From JAOSJT01 sp035362335 (GTDB lineage Bacteria > Bacteroidota > Ignavibacteria > SZUA-365): DNA of 64,000 bases. Positions within the stretch are counted from its first letter, which is position 1, and every line of letters begins with the position of its first letter. Below, in pieces: positions 26,201 to 35,870 of this stretch. Made by a program: the position numbers and the translations under genes. The notes under the pieces were generated by a model. The model had not been told where the DNA came from. It searched no databases and saw only the letters and a list, made by a program, of their open reading frames with translations. The stretch is from positions 19,031 through 83,030 of the forward strand of contig DAOSDL010000018.1 of the NCBI GenBank assembly GCA_035362335.1, in the 5' to 3' direction.

Positions 26201-26367
26201 GCATGAATCCTTTGGAACGAAAGACATCGGCAGTGCGCTGTCCGCCGGGCGACGTATCAGCGCATCCACCAGCAGCTCGCACCGTCTGTTGCGCTCTGCG
26301 CGTTGCGATGGAATATTCCTCCGGATTGTGTACCATTGAAGCGTATCAATCGCGGAGTGCGGATGTG

Positions 26368-27954
26368 ATGATGCAACGAGCTTATTGGATGCGCACCGTC
26401 GTTGCGCTTGTACTGTGCGCGCCACTGTGGGCCGGAGGCTGTGGTGGCGCGGGGGCATCGTTGCCCGAGCGCAACGATCTCATGATGTACCTCATCATGC
26501 CCGATCGATTCGACGATGGCGACCCCGGCAATAATAACGCCAATGGCAAGCAAAATCCACTCGACGCGCTGGCCGTGCAGGGTGGCGACCTGCGTGGCGT
26601 GCATCGACGCCTGCCTTATCTGCGTTCTCTCGGAGTGAATGCGCTGTGGCTCACGCCCGTGCAGAAAAACGTGCCGGGTGCGTTTCACGGCTACTGGATA
26701 CAGGATTTCCTCACCGTCGATCCACGGCTGGGAACGATGGACGATCTCCGCGCACTGACGCGCGACGCGCAGGCGATGGGCATGCGCGTGTATCTCGATG
26801 TGGTGTGCAATCATACTGGACCATTGTCCGAACCCGTGGGCGGCGCTCACGCGTGGAACGATGCCGGCTACACACTGGCCTGGCGCGACTCCACACTGCT
26901 GCCGCTGCCGCCGGAATTGCAGGACCTCGCATTGTACCACAACTTCGGTGAAGTCAAGCAGTGGACGAATCCGTATCAGGTGCTGGGCGAACTGCCCGGC
27001 GGACTCGATGATTTGCGCACCGAGGACCCGCGTGTCCTGGAAATTATGATTCGCATCTGGATCTGGTGGATGGAGCAAAGCGGCTGCGATGGCTTCCGCG
27101 TGGATACGGTGAAGCACGTGGACATGCCGTTCTGGTACGCTTTTCTGGAAGCCATGCGCCGGCATGCGCGGGCGTTGGGGAAAAAGGAGTTTTTTATCTT
27201 CGGAGAGGTGTTCTCGGGCGAGGACGCCATCTGCGCTCCGTACACCATGCCCGACAGCAGCGGCCGCGCAGGCTTCGATGCGGTGTTTCATTTCAGTCTG
27301 GCCGAAGCGCTGCGTGACATGTTCGCGCGTAAGCACGGCGTCGAGCGGCTTGCGCGCAGTCTTCGCGCCGTGGACATGTACCACGAGAGCAGCAGGCCAT
27401 TCCAGCTCGCCTTTATCGACAACCACGACATCCCGCGTTTCCTGCACATTGCCGATGGCAATCGCGATGCGCTGCACCGCGCACTGACCTATCTGTACTT
27501 CAGTGAAGGCATCCCGCTGCTGTACTACGGTACGGAGCAGGACTTCCCGGGCGGCGTCCCCGATCACGATAACCGCGAAAGCATGTTTGCGGGAGGATGG
27601 AAGGGTCGCGTGCCTGCGGGCGACAGCTTCGACACCACGGGCGCGACCTTCCGTCTGTTGCAGGAGTTGCATGCGCTTCGTGCGCGCCACGCCGTGCTGC
27701 GGCGTGGCGTCACGGATATTGCCACGATCGATACAGTGGCCAACGTGCTGGCCGTGCGCCGCACCGCGGGTGATGACGTGGCCTATGCCGTCATCAATCA
27801 GAGCGAGGTCGCGCGCAACGTAGACCTGCCCGCCGTCGCAGGCATGTGGCAGTGGCCGGAGCATATTCCCGTCGAAGCGGAGGCTGGAGCCTTGCGTATT
27901 GAACTGCCCCCGCGCTCCATCCGCCTGTTGCTGCCGCGGCATGTCGAGCGATGA
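26368..27954 (+). CDS. Surface or periplasmic alpha-amylase family lipoprotein (GH13)
   Basis: 528 residues. The N-terminal hydrophobic segment ends in AGGC, a plausible lipobox. All four GH13 regions are present: DVVCNHTG (Asp144), GFRVDTVKH (nucleophile Asp246), FGEVFSG (acid/base Glu280) and FIDNHDIPRF (Asp354). It probably hydrolyses alpha-1,4-glucans such as starch or maltodextrins; exact specificity cannot be read. The ATG at 26368 has GGAG 11 bases upstream. It overlaps the next gene by ATGA. Confidence 0.9.
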   Translation: MMQRAYWMRTVVALVLCAPLWAGGCGGAGASLPERNDLMMYLIMPDRFDDGDPGNNNANGKQNPLDALAVQGGDLRGVHRRLPYLRSLGVNALWLTPVQKNVPGAFHGYWIQDFLTVDPRLGTMDDLRALTRDAQAMGMRVYLDVVCNHTGPLSEPVGGAHAWNDAGYTLAWRDSTLLPLPPELQDLALYHNFGEVKQWTNPYQVLGELPGGLDDLRTEDPRVLEIMIRIWIWWMEQSGCDGFRVDTVKHVDMPFWYAFLEAMRRHARALGKKEFFIFGEVFSGEDAICAPYTMPDSSGRAGFDAVFHFSLAEALRDMFARKHGVERLARSLRAVDMYHESSRPFQLAFIDNHDIPRFLHIADGNRDALHRALTYLYFSEGIPLLYYGTEQDFPGGVPDHDNRESMFAGGWKGRVPAGDSFDTTGATFRLLQELHALRARHAVLRRGVTDIATIDTVANVLAVRRTAGDDVAYAVINQSEVARNVDLPAVAGMWQWPEHIPVEAEAGALRIELPPRSIRLLLPRHVER

Positions 27955-29033
27955 GAATTCTCCACGTCAACAATATCCTGCACATGGGAGGCGTGCTCCG
28001 GCATATGCGCGATCACGCGGAGTGCGCCCGGCAACGCGGACACACGGTGTGGCTGGCGGGCTACGCTCCCCCCGGACACGCGATGCATGACGACGCCTCC
28101 TTCGTTCACCTGCCACTCTATACCACCTCCGGTCGAAAGTCGATGCACGGAGCGTTGCGTGCCGCACTGCGTTTGCGCGCGATGGTGTTGCGGGAGCGCA
28201 TAGACGTCGTGCATCTGCACAGCCGATACACCACGCTCATCGCGGCGCTGGCCGGTGCGCAGCGCCACACCGCTGTGATGTACACCGTGCACAATGTATT
28301 CGCGGATGCGACCTGGTTGCGCTGGTACCCCCGGCATGTCATCGCTCCTTCGGAGACCTTGCGCCGGAGTTTTCAGAGCAATGCACAGTATGCGGAGCGG
28401 AGCATCGTGACGGTGCTTCCGTATGGCATACCCCGCGATACGGCGCCCGTGGCTCCACGATCAGCGGATGCTCCGTTCCTTTTCCTCGGCCGCCTGGAGC
28501 CCAACAAGCGACCCGAACTCGCGCTCGAAGCGCTGGCGCTGTTGCGTGCCGAAGGCAGGACGGAGGCGGATCTGAATATCGTGGGGAGCGGTGAACTGGA
28601 GGGTGCGCTGCATGCGCGGCGCGACGCGCTCGGCTTGGCGCAATGCTGCCATTTGCGCGGTTACAGTGCGCAGCCCGGGGATTGGATACGTTCTGCCCGC
28701 GCCTTGCTCCTCACCTCGGATTCGTTGGAGGCCATGCCCTATGTAATACTCGAGGCCATGGCGATGGGCACAGTGGTTATTGCGGCGGATATGCCGCAAA
28801 TTCGCGAACTGATCGAACATGGACGCAATGGCGTGCTGTTTCGCCCGGGCGACGCCGGCGCGCTCGCCGCTGCCATGCGTCGCGTGTTGGATAATGCGGA
28901 GGAGGCGCGAGATTTCGCGCTTCGTGCCCGGGAGGATGTGCGCGTTCGCCACGAACTCGGCAAGGTGGTGGATCGCACACTGGCGCTGTACGCCGATGCG
29001 ATACGTGAGCGCGGGATTTCCGATCCTGGGTGA
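27951..29033 (+). CDS. Glycosyltransferase family 4
   Basis: 360 residues of GT-B fold. The N-terminus RILHVNNILHMGGVLRHMRD is typical of GT4 acceptor domains. The C-terminal half has FLGRLEPNKRPELALEAL and an EX7E donor motif (EAMPYVILE). It is translated through a 4-base ATGA overlap with the amylase gene, which suggests a shared polysaccharide role, though the sugar is unknown. Cytoplasmic; no membrane span. Confidence 0.88.
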   Translation: MRILHVNNILHMGGVLRHMRDHAECARQRGHTVWLAGYAPPGHAMHDDASFVHLPLYTTSGRKSMHGALRAALRLRAMVLRERIDVVHLHSRYTTLIAALAGAQRHTAVMYTVHNVFADATWLRWYPRHVIAPSETLRRSFQSNAQYAERSIVTVLPYGIPRDTAPVAPRSADAPFLFLGRLEPNKRPELALEALALLRAEGRTEADLNIVGSGELEGALHARRDALGLAQCCHLRGYSAQPGDWIRSARALLLTSDSLEAMPYVILEAMAMGTVVIAADMPQIRELIEHGRNGVLFRPGDAGALAAAMRRVLDNAEEARDFALRAREDVRVRHELGKVVDRTLALYADAIRERGISDPG

Positions 29034-29132
29034 AAATGAGGTGAAATGGAAGCGCCCGCAGCAGTGACACGCTCTCCGTGGAGGAGGCGCGCCGACAGCG
29101 CGGGCGCTAAAAAAGGAAGAATGAGTCGGTTG

Positions 29133-29588
29133 TTACATCGATTCTTCGCCGGGAATTTCCCTGCCCATGCTGCGGTAAATGTCCTCGATCTGCTTGATTT
29201 CGGCCACGGCCTTTTCGTTCGCTGGATCGAGTTCAAGCACGTGGCGGTACTCGATCAACGCGCGGTGGTACTTGCCCTGGCGGGGAGACACGGGACTTTC
29301 GTACTGCATGTAATCAGCGAAGCGCATGTAGGCATCGATGAGGGCGGTTTTATTCGCGTCGTTCGACTGTTTGTCATAGGCCGATTTCGCCGTGGCGACG
29401 GCTTCGTCGAAGCTCTTGATTTCGGGGTCGATGGCGACGAGCGTCGCTGTGCTCACGTCGCGCTTGCCTTCTGTCGCGACGGCGGGGGCACCCGTCTGCG
29501 GTTGCGCGCCGTCGGCAGCTTCGTTCTTGGTGTTGCAGGCGCCGAGCAGGGTCACGGCGAGCATAGCGAGAGTGGCGATGTATTTCAT
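29133..29588 (-). CDS. Small TPR-like lipoprotein
   Basis: 151 residues. Signal peptide with lipobox (LAVTLLGAC) and a Pro/Ala/Glu-rich linker. The C-terminal region contains a helix pair resembling one tetratricopeptide unit (YHRALIEYRHVLELDPANEKA). Such proteins usually act as adaptors in envelope assemblies; no specific role can be given. It is 30 bases downstream of the minus-strand glycosyltransferase and probably shares its transcript. Confidence 0.7.
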   Translation of the reverse strand: MKYIATLAMLAVTLLGACNTKNEAADGAQPQTGAPAVATEGKRDVSTATLVAIDPEIKSFDEAVATAKSAYDKQSNDANKTALIDAYMRFADYMQYESPVSPRQGKYHRALIEYRHVLELDPANEKAVAEIKQIEDIYRSMGREIPGEESM

Positions 29589-29618
29589 GGGACTATCCTC
29601 AATGGTACGAAAAAGTGA

Positions 29619-30746
29619 TCAGGATGCGTTGTGCAGCGTATCGAGCAATGCCTCCATGTGTTCGCATTGCTGTGTGTGGGAATAACACGCATGTGCGATG
29701 CTTCGTGCCTTGCTTGCGATTCGCTGTGCGAGCACGGGATCGCTCCGCAGTCGATCGAGCGCACGCGCAAGCGCATCGGCGTCGCGCACAGGCACGAGCA
29801 GGCCGCTTTCTTCATGCGTGATGATGTCGGGTGTGCCGGCGCTGTTGGTTGCCACCACGGGCAAACCAGCGCTCATGGCTTCGATGGTCACCATGCCGTA
29901 CGTCTCGGAGATGGATGTCAGGACGAACACATCCATGGCGGCGTAGGCGGTGGACACATCCTGCCTGAAGGGCAGCATGTGCACGCGTTCCTCCAGATTC
30001 AATTCCGTCACGAGCGATCGCAATTCATCCCCGTAGCCTTGATCCTCTCCGCGCGTATCCTCGCCCAGCAGCAACGCGTGCAGGCGCGAATCGGTCGACA
30101 GTGCCAGCGCGCGCAGCAGGTATTCCTGGCCTTTGCCGCGATCGTAGCGGCCGATCGTTCCGGCGAGAACGCAGTCCGCAGGTATGCCCAGCTGCTCCCG
30201 TGCGACAGTCCTGGCGGGCATGGCGGCAAATTGCATCATCTCCACGCCGAAGGGAATCACATGAATGCGCTCCGGGGGGATGCGCGTATGGCGCGTGGTC
30301 TGTTCGGCCAGCCAGGGCAGCGGCGCGATCCACGCGTCGAGATGGGAATATTCCCAGGAGTGGAAGCAATCCTTCTTCATCCCGCCGAATTGCATGTGTT
30401 GAATTTGCAGCAGTTTCCACGCTTTTCGCCCTTTGCGGCGGGCGAGCACCCCCAGATTGAGGTCCATGGGAGAATTCACACACAACGCATCCAATTTTCC
30501 TGCGCGCATATGCTCCGCCAGCAGCGCGGCCTCGCGAAATGCGCCGTAGCGGCGGGGGCGACCCAGCGATATCGCCGTCAGACCAGCGGCGGCAGCGCGC
30601 TCGAGCATTGGCGCGCCATCCACGCCGAATACCATGCAGCGATGACCGCGCTCGGACATCCACGTCGCGAGCCGCAGCACGTTGAGTTCAATGCCACCGA
30701 GAGATCGCGTGGTGCAGAGTAGTGCTATCCCGTACGAAACCGCCAT
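29619..30746 (-). CDS. Glycosyltransferase family 4
   Basis: 375 residues. N-terminal RSLGGIELNVLRLATWMSERGH is the usual GT4 loop and helix. The donor domain has GTIGRYDRGKGQEYLLRAL and the EX7E motif ETYGMVTIE. It converges on the plus-strand glycosyltransferase gene but is not close to it in sequence. Probably modifies a cell-envelope or storage glycan; the acceptor is unknown. Confidence 0.87.
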   Translation of the reverse strand: MAVSYGIALLCTTRSLGGIELNVLRLATWMSERGHRCMVFGVDGAPMLERAAAAGLTAISLGRPRRYGAFREAALLAEHMRAGKLDALCVNSPMDLNLGVLARRKGRKAWKLLQIQHMQFGGMKKDCFHSWEYSHLDAWIAPLPWLAEQTTRHTRIPPERIHVIPFGVEMMQFAAMPARTVAREQLGIPADCVLAGTIGRYDRGKGQEYLLRALALSTDSRLHALLLGEDTRGEDQGYGDELRSLVTELNLEERVHMLPFRQDVSTAYAAMDVFVLTSISETYGMVTIEAMSAGLPVVATNSAGTPDIITHEESGLLVPVRDADALARALDRLRSDPVLAQRIASKARSIAHACYSHTQQCEHMEALLDTLHNAS

Positions 30747-30785
30747 GCGGAAATATGGGGAAAAAAGCCGAGCGGAGGAACAAGG

Positions 30786-31433
30786 TCAGAGGCGCCAACT
30801 GAACGTGTGGTAATTCACATCGTACGTTTCCACACGCAATACAGCCACATTCCGTACCACATACAGCGTCGACAGCCACATCGGACCTCGCCACACTTCG
30901 TAGCGGTAGGTGGGAAGCTGCACACCTGTTCCCCAAACATTCAGCAACGTATCGGTGTGGGTGCAGAACACGCGGTAATCCGCGTGCTTCCACTGCGTGC
31001 CTCTGCGGGCGGGGAAGGGCAGGGTGAAGATGTGCTTGGGAAAGCGCTGCAAGCGAATGGTGTCTTCGCTCTGGTAGGGTTGATAAAAACTCAAGCCGAG
31101 TGTGTCATTGCGGAGCAGCGCGGGAAAGGCCACTTCCGCAGGTCCCATGGGAGGGAAGTGCAGGTAGGGTACGAAGGCGAACTTCTCTCCATCCTTTTCG
31201 AGAAAGCGCAAACTCACCGTGCGGGGAGGTGATGGACGCCCCTGCTGCGCGGAGAAAAACGTCCAGGATTCGTTGCCCTTGAGCGGGAGAAGGGTCTTGG
31301 TGGAGTCCACTTCGTCCGGAAGTGGCGTCACCTCCATCGAGTCGTTTTTCAGTGGCGGATCAGATGGAAAATCACACGACAGCATTGCCACCGAAGCGAT
31401 GAAAAGCAGAACATGTATTCGTTTCCGCCGCAT
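30786..31433 (-). CDS. Lipoprotein of unknown function in an ECF sigma operon
   Basis: 215 residues from an ATG that overlaps the stop of the preceding barrel gene by one base (TGATG). A short signal peptide ends in LSC (residues 18-20), so it is probably a lipoprotein. The body is rich in aromatic residues and strand-like stretches, without a motif I recognise. As the last gene of a sigma/anti-sigma/barrel operon it may be an effector or sensor partner; the serpin lipoprotein holds the same position in the related locus. Confidence 0.65.
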   Translation of the reverse strand: MRRKRIHVLLFIASVAMLSCDFPSDPPLKNDSMEVTPLPDEVDSTKTLLPLKGNESWTFFSAQQGRPSPPRTVSLRFLEKDGEKFAFVPYLHFPPMGPAEVAFPALLRNDTLGLSFYQPYQSEDTIRLQRFPKHIFTLPFPARRGTQWKHADYRVFCTHTDTLLNVWGTGVQLPTYRYEVWRGPMWLSTLYVVRNVAVLRVETYDVNYHTFSWRL

Positions 31434-32911
31434 CAGAACCTCACCGTCAGGCCGTAGTGGAGACCGAATTTCGTGCTTCGTTGATGGTTCAGATGCATCA
31501 ACATGGCGGGGCCGATGTAACCGTCCACCTGACGCCACAGCGCAATGCGCGCGCCCGCCGCCACTTCCACCGCCGTGGCGGCATCACTGAACACCGCCGA
31601 TCCTTGCGCGAAGAAGCTCAGCGGCGCGTTTCCCGGAAGATAGCGCAGATACGGGCCCGCGTATCCGTACGTCATGCCCACCACTCCGCCAAAATCGTTG
31701 ATTCTGTCGATGTCCACATTCGCGGCGGGTTTCTCGTGAAATGCATCCTGTCCCGCCACGACGCCGGCTTCCAGCCAGGAGAACACGCGGTAGCCAAGTC
31801 GCAGGGCAACGTGGGTGAACATGTTGCGCAAGGCCTTCGCCTTGTCCACCGGTGTTTGATACGCCAGACCGCTTTCCATGCTCACGGCAAAGCGTCGCAG
31901 GTCCAGCACTCTGACAGGCGGGGTAAAAGCTTCCTGCGGATTGAATGCCGCCGCGTTCACGTCTTTGGTGATGCTGCGTTCCTCGCTGTACAGCGCCGCG
32001 CCATCGGGTGTACTGGCTTCCAATCGCACATCGTACGTGCCGTCGGGCACGTCGGCGGCATTCCACACCACATCGTAGGTGCCGGCTTCGCGCCGTCCTT
32101 CGTCGAGTACGCGCTCCTCGCCCATGACGCGGATGGACAATTTGACCGCACTGCTTCTAGGCACAGAGTAGCTAATCTGCGTCTGTCCACTGAAGGGATC
32201 GGGCGAGGACGGCGGTATAGCGAAATGTCTCGGCGTTTCCAGCGTGATGAGCACGGCCTCATGCAGTGACGAGGGAATGAGCGGTGTGCCGTCGTCGGCT
32301 GTCGCATCCCAGGTGGGGAGATCGAATTTCAGCGGAAGATTCCCTTCAAGATCCACAGGGCGCGAAAACACCTCGCTGCTCAGTACGCGCACCTGCTCGC
32401 CCTGCACCTCCACCACCGCACGCTCGAGTACCACGCGTGCGCGCAGCGCGGCGTCGGCGTACAGTTCGGGAATCACCGCCACGCGCACCATGTAGTGGAA
32501 TCCTGACGGATTGACCGAGAGTTGCTCGTCGGTTTCACCCGCGCGCGGCAAGTCCAGCACCATGCCTCCGTGGAAGGGCACCGTCGCGTTGCCACTGCCC
32601 GTGGGGTAGCTTCCCTGCTCGGTATCCACCTGTCGGAACGCGGGTTGGGATTGATGCAAATCGATGGGACCCCTTCGGTACACGATCTCCTCGCCACTCA
32701 GGCGACGGAGATATTCGACAGCGCAATCGAGACGGGGCATTCCCAAATCCGCCGGTGCTTTCCGCAAGGCGGACTGCACTTCGCGGTCGAACAATTCTCC
32801 CCCTCCGATGATGCTGTAGCGGGAAATGTCCTGGGCACCGGAATACGCGGGCCACATCCAAAGTGCAATGCAGAAAGCGGACAGGAGGATTGGGCGGCGG
32901 TGACGCATCAT
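31433..32911 (-). CDS. Exported protein with FlgD-like Ig domain and C-terminal beta-barrel-like domain
   Basis: 492 residues (or 491 from a second ATG at 32908). Signal peptide at 1-26, an unrecognised domain at about 30-230, an FlgD-like immunoglobulin domain at about 236-302 (VWNAADVPDGTYDVRLEA), and a barrel-like C-terminal domain at 335-492 ending in VRF. The barrel region shares spaced identities with the C-terminus of the anti-sigma fusion at 38392-39786 (Y374, V376, G383, V384, G387 and F391 line up without gaps). It follows the anti-sigma gene by 9 bases. Confidence 0.7.
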   Translation of the reverse strand: MMRHRRPILLSAFCIALWMWPAYSGAQDISRYSIIGGGELFDREVQSALRKAPADLGMPRLDCAVEYLRRLSGEEIVYRRGPIDLHQSQPAFRQVDTEQGSYPTGSGNATVPFHGGMVLDLPRAGETDEQLSVNPSGFHYMVRVAVIPELYADAALRARVVLERAVVEVQGEQVRVLSSEVFSRPVDLEGNLPLKFDLPTWDATADDGTPLIPSSLHEAVLITLETPRHFAIPPSSPDPFSGQTQISYSVPRSSAVKLSIRVMGEERVLDEGRREAGTYDVVWNAADVPDGTYDVRLEASTPDGAALYSEERSITKDVNAAAFNPQEAFTPPVRVLDLRRFAVSMESGLAYQTPVDKAKALRNMFTHVALRLGYRVFSWLEAGVVAGQDAFHEKPAANVDIDRINDFGGVVGMTYGYAGPYLRYLPGNAPLSFFAQGSAVFSDAATAVEVAAGARIALWRQVDGYIGPAMLMHLNHQRSTKFGLHYGLTVRF

Positions 32912-32920
32912 GAGGTGAAA

Positions 32921-33652
32921 TTATTGGGTGACACGGTCCTTGGAGGAAAGCTGCACGCTCTCCACTGTCGCCAGCATGCTGTTGTATTGCTCGAGAAAAT
33001 GCAGAACACGCGCTTCACGCTGTCCGGAGGTGATCACATCGGCCAGGGCGCTCTGTATGGGAAATTCCCGCACCTGCTGATCTTCCAGCGGTGTGATGGC
33101 TTCCGCCACCTCCTCGGCCTGCATCTGTGTGGGATCGCTCGCGCGCTGCGTTCCCGCGGGTGCGGGGACATTGCGCACGATGTACACCGGTGTGCTGATT
33201 TCCCGCACTTGCGTCACGGTGTCGGCCCGCAGCACCATGACGGTATCGCGGCCGCCTTCGACCATGGCGATGGGCGCGTCCCTGTCGGGGACGAGGAAGA
33301 CCAGCAACGCTGCCAGCGAAGCGGTGGCAAGCGAGGCGCCGAACAGATGCGCCCAGCCAAAGCGGCGCACTGGTGCCTCGGCCGCCTCGCGCATGGGTAC
33401 GGGCGCGGGATTGCCCGCCTCGCGTTCTGCCTGCAACTCGTTGATGCGGAGCAGTACCGCATTGCCCAATTCCTGCGGCACCGTGGTCTGCTCCCGCAGG
33501 GAACGCAGACGCAGCGACAGCATCAGATGCTGGCGCAGCAGTTCGGCGGTTTCGGGATTGCTGCCGCAGGCATCAAAGAGCTCTTTTTCCTCCGCCGGCG
33601 TGTTGCCGCCGTGGAGATACCCGCTGATCAGTTCGTGGATGCGCTCATTCAT
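32921..33652 (-). CDS. Membrane anti-sigma factor (soluble periplasmic domain, no barrel)
   Basis: 243 residues: a cytoplasmic helical domain (1-95), one transmembrane helix (about 100-121) and a periplasmic domain of about 120 residues. The N-terminal pattern (ISGYLHGGNTPAEEKELFDA, then LRQHLMLSLRLRSLRE) resembles that of the fused anti-sigma factor at 38392-39786. No zinc HxxxCxxC motif is present. Its start lies inside the sigma gene (8-base overlap), the usual way to keep sigma and anti-sigma balanced. Confidence 0.8.
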   Translation of the reverse strand: MNERIHELISGYLHGGNTPAEEKELFDACGSNPETAELLRQHLMLSLRLRSLREQTTVPQELGNAVLLRINELQAEREAGNPAPVPMREAAEAPVRRFGWAHLFGASLATASLAALLVFLVPDRDAPIAMVEGGRDTVMVLRADTVTQVREISTPVYIVRNVPAPAGTQRASDPTQMQAEEVAEAITPLEDQQVREFPIQSALADVITSGQREARVLHFLEQYNSMLATVESVQLSSKDRVTQ

Positions 33653-34163
33653 TGTCGTTCAATATCGGTTGGAGGAGCGAATGCAATTTCTGTTTGGCGC
33701 GATGGATGCGCACTTTCACGTTGGAGACCGTGGCTCCGGTCATTTCGGCGATTTCTTTCAGGGAAAATCCTTCGAATTCCGCCAGCAACAGGGCCTCGCG
33801 ATGTTCTTGCGACAGCTGTCCGAGCCCCCACTGCAGATGTTCGGACAGATCGAGATGATCCATCGAGAATTCCTGCTTGCCGGGCTCGTAGTCATCCTCG
33901 ATGCGCACGGAGCGCCGATCGCTGCGCTGCCGCGACTTGAGTGAATTCAGACATTCGTTGCGCGCAATGCGAAACAGCCAATTGGGCAGCTTTTCCTGCT
34001 CACGGACTGTGTGCAATTGCATGAACGCCTTCACAAACACCTCCTGAAACACATCATGCGCCGAATCACGATCATTGAGAACGTACAGGCAATATGCCAG
34101 AACCCGCCGATCAAACTGGGCGTAGAGTTCGTCAAAGCGCGTTCGCCGTTCGCGTTCTGTCAT
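33645..34163 (-). CDS. ECF-type RNA polymerase sigma factor
   Basis: 172 residues with region 2 (LNDRDSAHDVFQEVFVKAFM) and region 4 (LSQEHREALLLAEFEGFSLK, EIAEMTGATVSNVKVRIHRA). The ATG at 34163 is used; a TTG one codon earlier is possible. It overlaps the anti-sigma gene by 8 bases. A TGTAACC-N16-TGTCT element shared with the other sigma locus lies about 76 bases upstream and is probably its own promoter. Confidence 0.95.
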   Translation of the reverse strand: MTERERRTRFDELYAQFDRRVLAYCLYVLNDRDSAHDVFQEVFVKAFMQLHTVREQEKLPNWLFRIARNECLNSLKSRQRSDRRSVRIEDDYEPGKQEFSMDHLDLSEHLQWGLGQLSQEHREALLLAEFEGFSLKEIAEMTGATVSNVKVRIHRAKQKLHSLLQPILNDNE

Positions 34164-34238
34164 CAATCAGTGAATGGGGTTGCCGTTGAGCAATGCGTTA
34201 ATGCGACCGAGGCAACAATCGGAAGCACCGTGGGAGAG

Positions 34239-34266
34239 AGACATCGGCCATATTGCGAAGGTTACA
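34239..34266 (-). promoter_or_regulatory. Probable autoregulated ECF promoter
   Basis: On the minus strand TGTAACC (34260-34266), 16 bases, then TGTCT (34239-34243). The form resembles ECF -35 (AAC core) and -10 (GTC core) elements. The same two elements at 15-base spacing precede the other ECF gene at 37719-37745, and I found no similar pair elsewhere. The implied leader is about 70 bases. Confidence 0.6.
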
Positions 34267-34325
34267 ACAATGTACGCAGGAAAGCGCATGTCCCGCCAGA
34301 GATGAGCACGGCTAAATGCAGATTT

Positions 34326-34355
34326 GACCATGACTTACGTCCACCTGTCATGGTC
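34326..34355. repeat. Inverted repeat in the 298-base divergent gap
   Basis: GACCATGAC (34326-34334) and GTCATGGTC (34347-34355) form a perfect 9-bp inverted repeat with a 12-base spacer. It sits about 110 bases before the DUF192 gene with no T run after it, so it could be an operator or an RNA hairpin. Apart from this and the ECF promoter, I see nothing in 34164-34464. Confidence 0.4.
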
Positions 34356-34464
34356 CTCCGCTGCCGACACCGGAATTATCGGCGGGGAAGGGGCGTTTTG
34401 GTGAAGTGCCGTCGAAACAGCAAATTATTTCATCGAAATCGTACCACCACTCGCGCACGCATCC

Positions 34465-35046
34465 ATGTCGAAACAATCCCAAGCCCCCACCACCTTGCGC
34501 CGCTGGGCACCGCTGATTACTATCGCGGGAATTCTGCTCTTTCTCATCATCGTTTTTCTCATTGTATCGCGCTATCTGATCGATCACCGCGACGACGATG
34601 CAACGCGAACCTTGTCGGAACGTGCGGACAAAGCGGCACCATCTTCCACCGTGCGCTTCCGCGATGACGCCGCCTTGGATTTTCTGGGCGCGGACGGCAA
34701 TCCCAAAGCCACCATCCGCGTGGAAATCGCGGAAACCGAGGACAGCCGCACGCAGGGGCTCATGGGGCGCACGCGCATGGACGAAACGCAGGGCATGCTG
34801 TTCATTTTCGACAATGAGGAATACCGATCGTTCTGGATGGCCAACACACCGTTGCCGCTCGACATCATTTTTATCAACGCCAAACGCGTCATCGTCACCA
34901 TTCAGCGCAATACCGTGCCGTATTCGCAGGATTCCGTTCCTTCCACCGCGCCTGCGCAATACGTGGTGGAAGTCAACGCGGGTTTCTCCGACAGACATGG
35001 CCTGCTGGTGGGCGATACCATCGAATGGCGGAGACGCACGCAGTGA
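34465..35046 (+). CDS. Membrane-anchored DUF192 protein
   Basis: 193 residues. One N-terminal transmembrane helix (ITIAGILLFLIIVFLIVSRYL) is followed by a periplasmic DUF192 domain recognisable by RTQGLMGRTRMDETQGMLFI and SFWMANTPLPLDIIFI. DUF192 is widespread and small; its function is not established. It is followed after 42 bases by a redoxin gene. Confidence 0.87.
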   Translation: MSKQSQAPTTLRRWAPLITIAGILLFLIIVFLIVSRYLIDHRDDDATRTLSERADKAAPSSTVRFRDDAALDFLGADGNPKATIRVEIAETEDSRTQGLMGRTRMDETQGMLFIFDNEEYRSFWMANTPLPLDIIFINAKRVIVTIQRNTVPYSQDSVPSTAPAQYVVEVNAGFSDRHGLLVGDTIEWRRRTQ

Positions 35047-35088
35047 GGCCGGGCATGCTGATGGACGGCGGGAAATAGGAGAGCGATC

Positions 35089-35745
35089 ATGCCTCGAAGT
35101 GTGGCGATCATCATCGCGCTGGTCGTGCTTGTAGCCGCCATCACCGCGGCGCTCGCATGGTTGGACACGCCCACGGTGACGAGCGGCACGGACGGACCCA
35201 TGGTCTGCGCCGACGACTCGGTATCCGCTGCCACGTCCATGTTCGAACGCGTGGCCGAGGACGCAGCACTGCAAGGGCTGGACCGCTCCCCGGTCATGCT
35301 GCACGACCTGGCGGGCGAGCGCTTCACCGTGCTGGTGTTTTGTGCGTATTCCTGTCCCTGCTCCGATGGCTATGTGGATCGGCTGCGCGCACTGCGCGGC
35401 AGCTACGAGACGCGCGGGGTGGGATTCGCGGCCATACATTCCAGCGCCGACGAGGACGTCGACGGCATGCGGCGCTATATCGAGCGCAAGCGCTATCCGC
35501 TCCCCGTGTACCGCGACGAACTCGGCGCAGTGGCCGATGCCCTCGGCGCCTCCGTCACGCCCGAGGTATTTCTCTTCGATGCGCAATGGCGCCTGCGCTA
35601 TCACGGGCGCATCGACGACGACAAAGGTGGGACCCACGTGACGCATCGTTCGCTGGCGAATGCCCTCGACACGTTGCTCGCCGGGGCGTCGCTGCGGGTG
35701 CGGGAGCATTCCGCCCTGGGTTGCGCCATCGTGCGCGCGCATTGA
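35089..35745 (+). CDS. Exported thioredoxin-fold redoxin with CPC motif
   Basis: 218 residues. An N-terminal signal anchor (VAIIIALVVLVAAITAALAW) precedes an AhpC/TSA-like fold with VLVFCAYSCPCSDGY, where the two cysteines flank a proline (CPC). The cis-Pro segment appears as ASVTPEVFLFDAQWRLRYHG. This is the peroxiredoxin-like group seen in many FCB and delta-proteobacterial genomes; it probably acts in extracytoplasmic thiol chemistry. An additional cysteine lies near the C-terminus. Confidence 0.78.
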   Translation: MPRSVAIIIALVVLVAAITAALAWLDTPTVTSGTDGPMVCADDSVSAATSMFERVAEDAALQGLDRSPVMLHDLAGERFTVLVFCAYSCPCSDGYVDRLRALRGSYETRGVGFAAIHSSADEDVDGMRRYIERKRYPLPVYRDELGAVADALGASVTPEVFLFDAQWRLRYHGRIDDDKGGTHVTHRSLANALDTLLAGASLRVREHSALGCAIVRAH

Positions 35746-35870
35746 GGTGGCAAACGCTGGCGTGAGGTCCGTCTGGTTACGTCACCGCGCCGCGAGGGTA
35801 GATCCCATGGCGTGGAAGCGCGGGCGGGCGTAGATTGTTCTGTTCATTCGTCTTTATTTCGAAACACATC

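Noticed and set aside
29051..29108. 9-bp inverted repeat AGCGCCCGC / GCGGGCGCT as a terminator
   Set aside because: The loop is about 40 bases, and the A run lies on the wrong side for minus-strand transcripts and gives no T run on the plus strand.
31516..31545. TGTAACC as a third ECF promoter
   Set aside because: It lies inside a coding region and has no TGTCT-like block at 15-16 bases.
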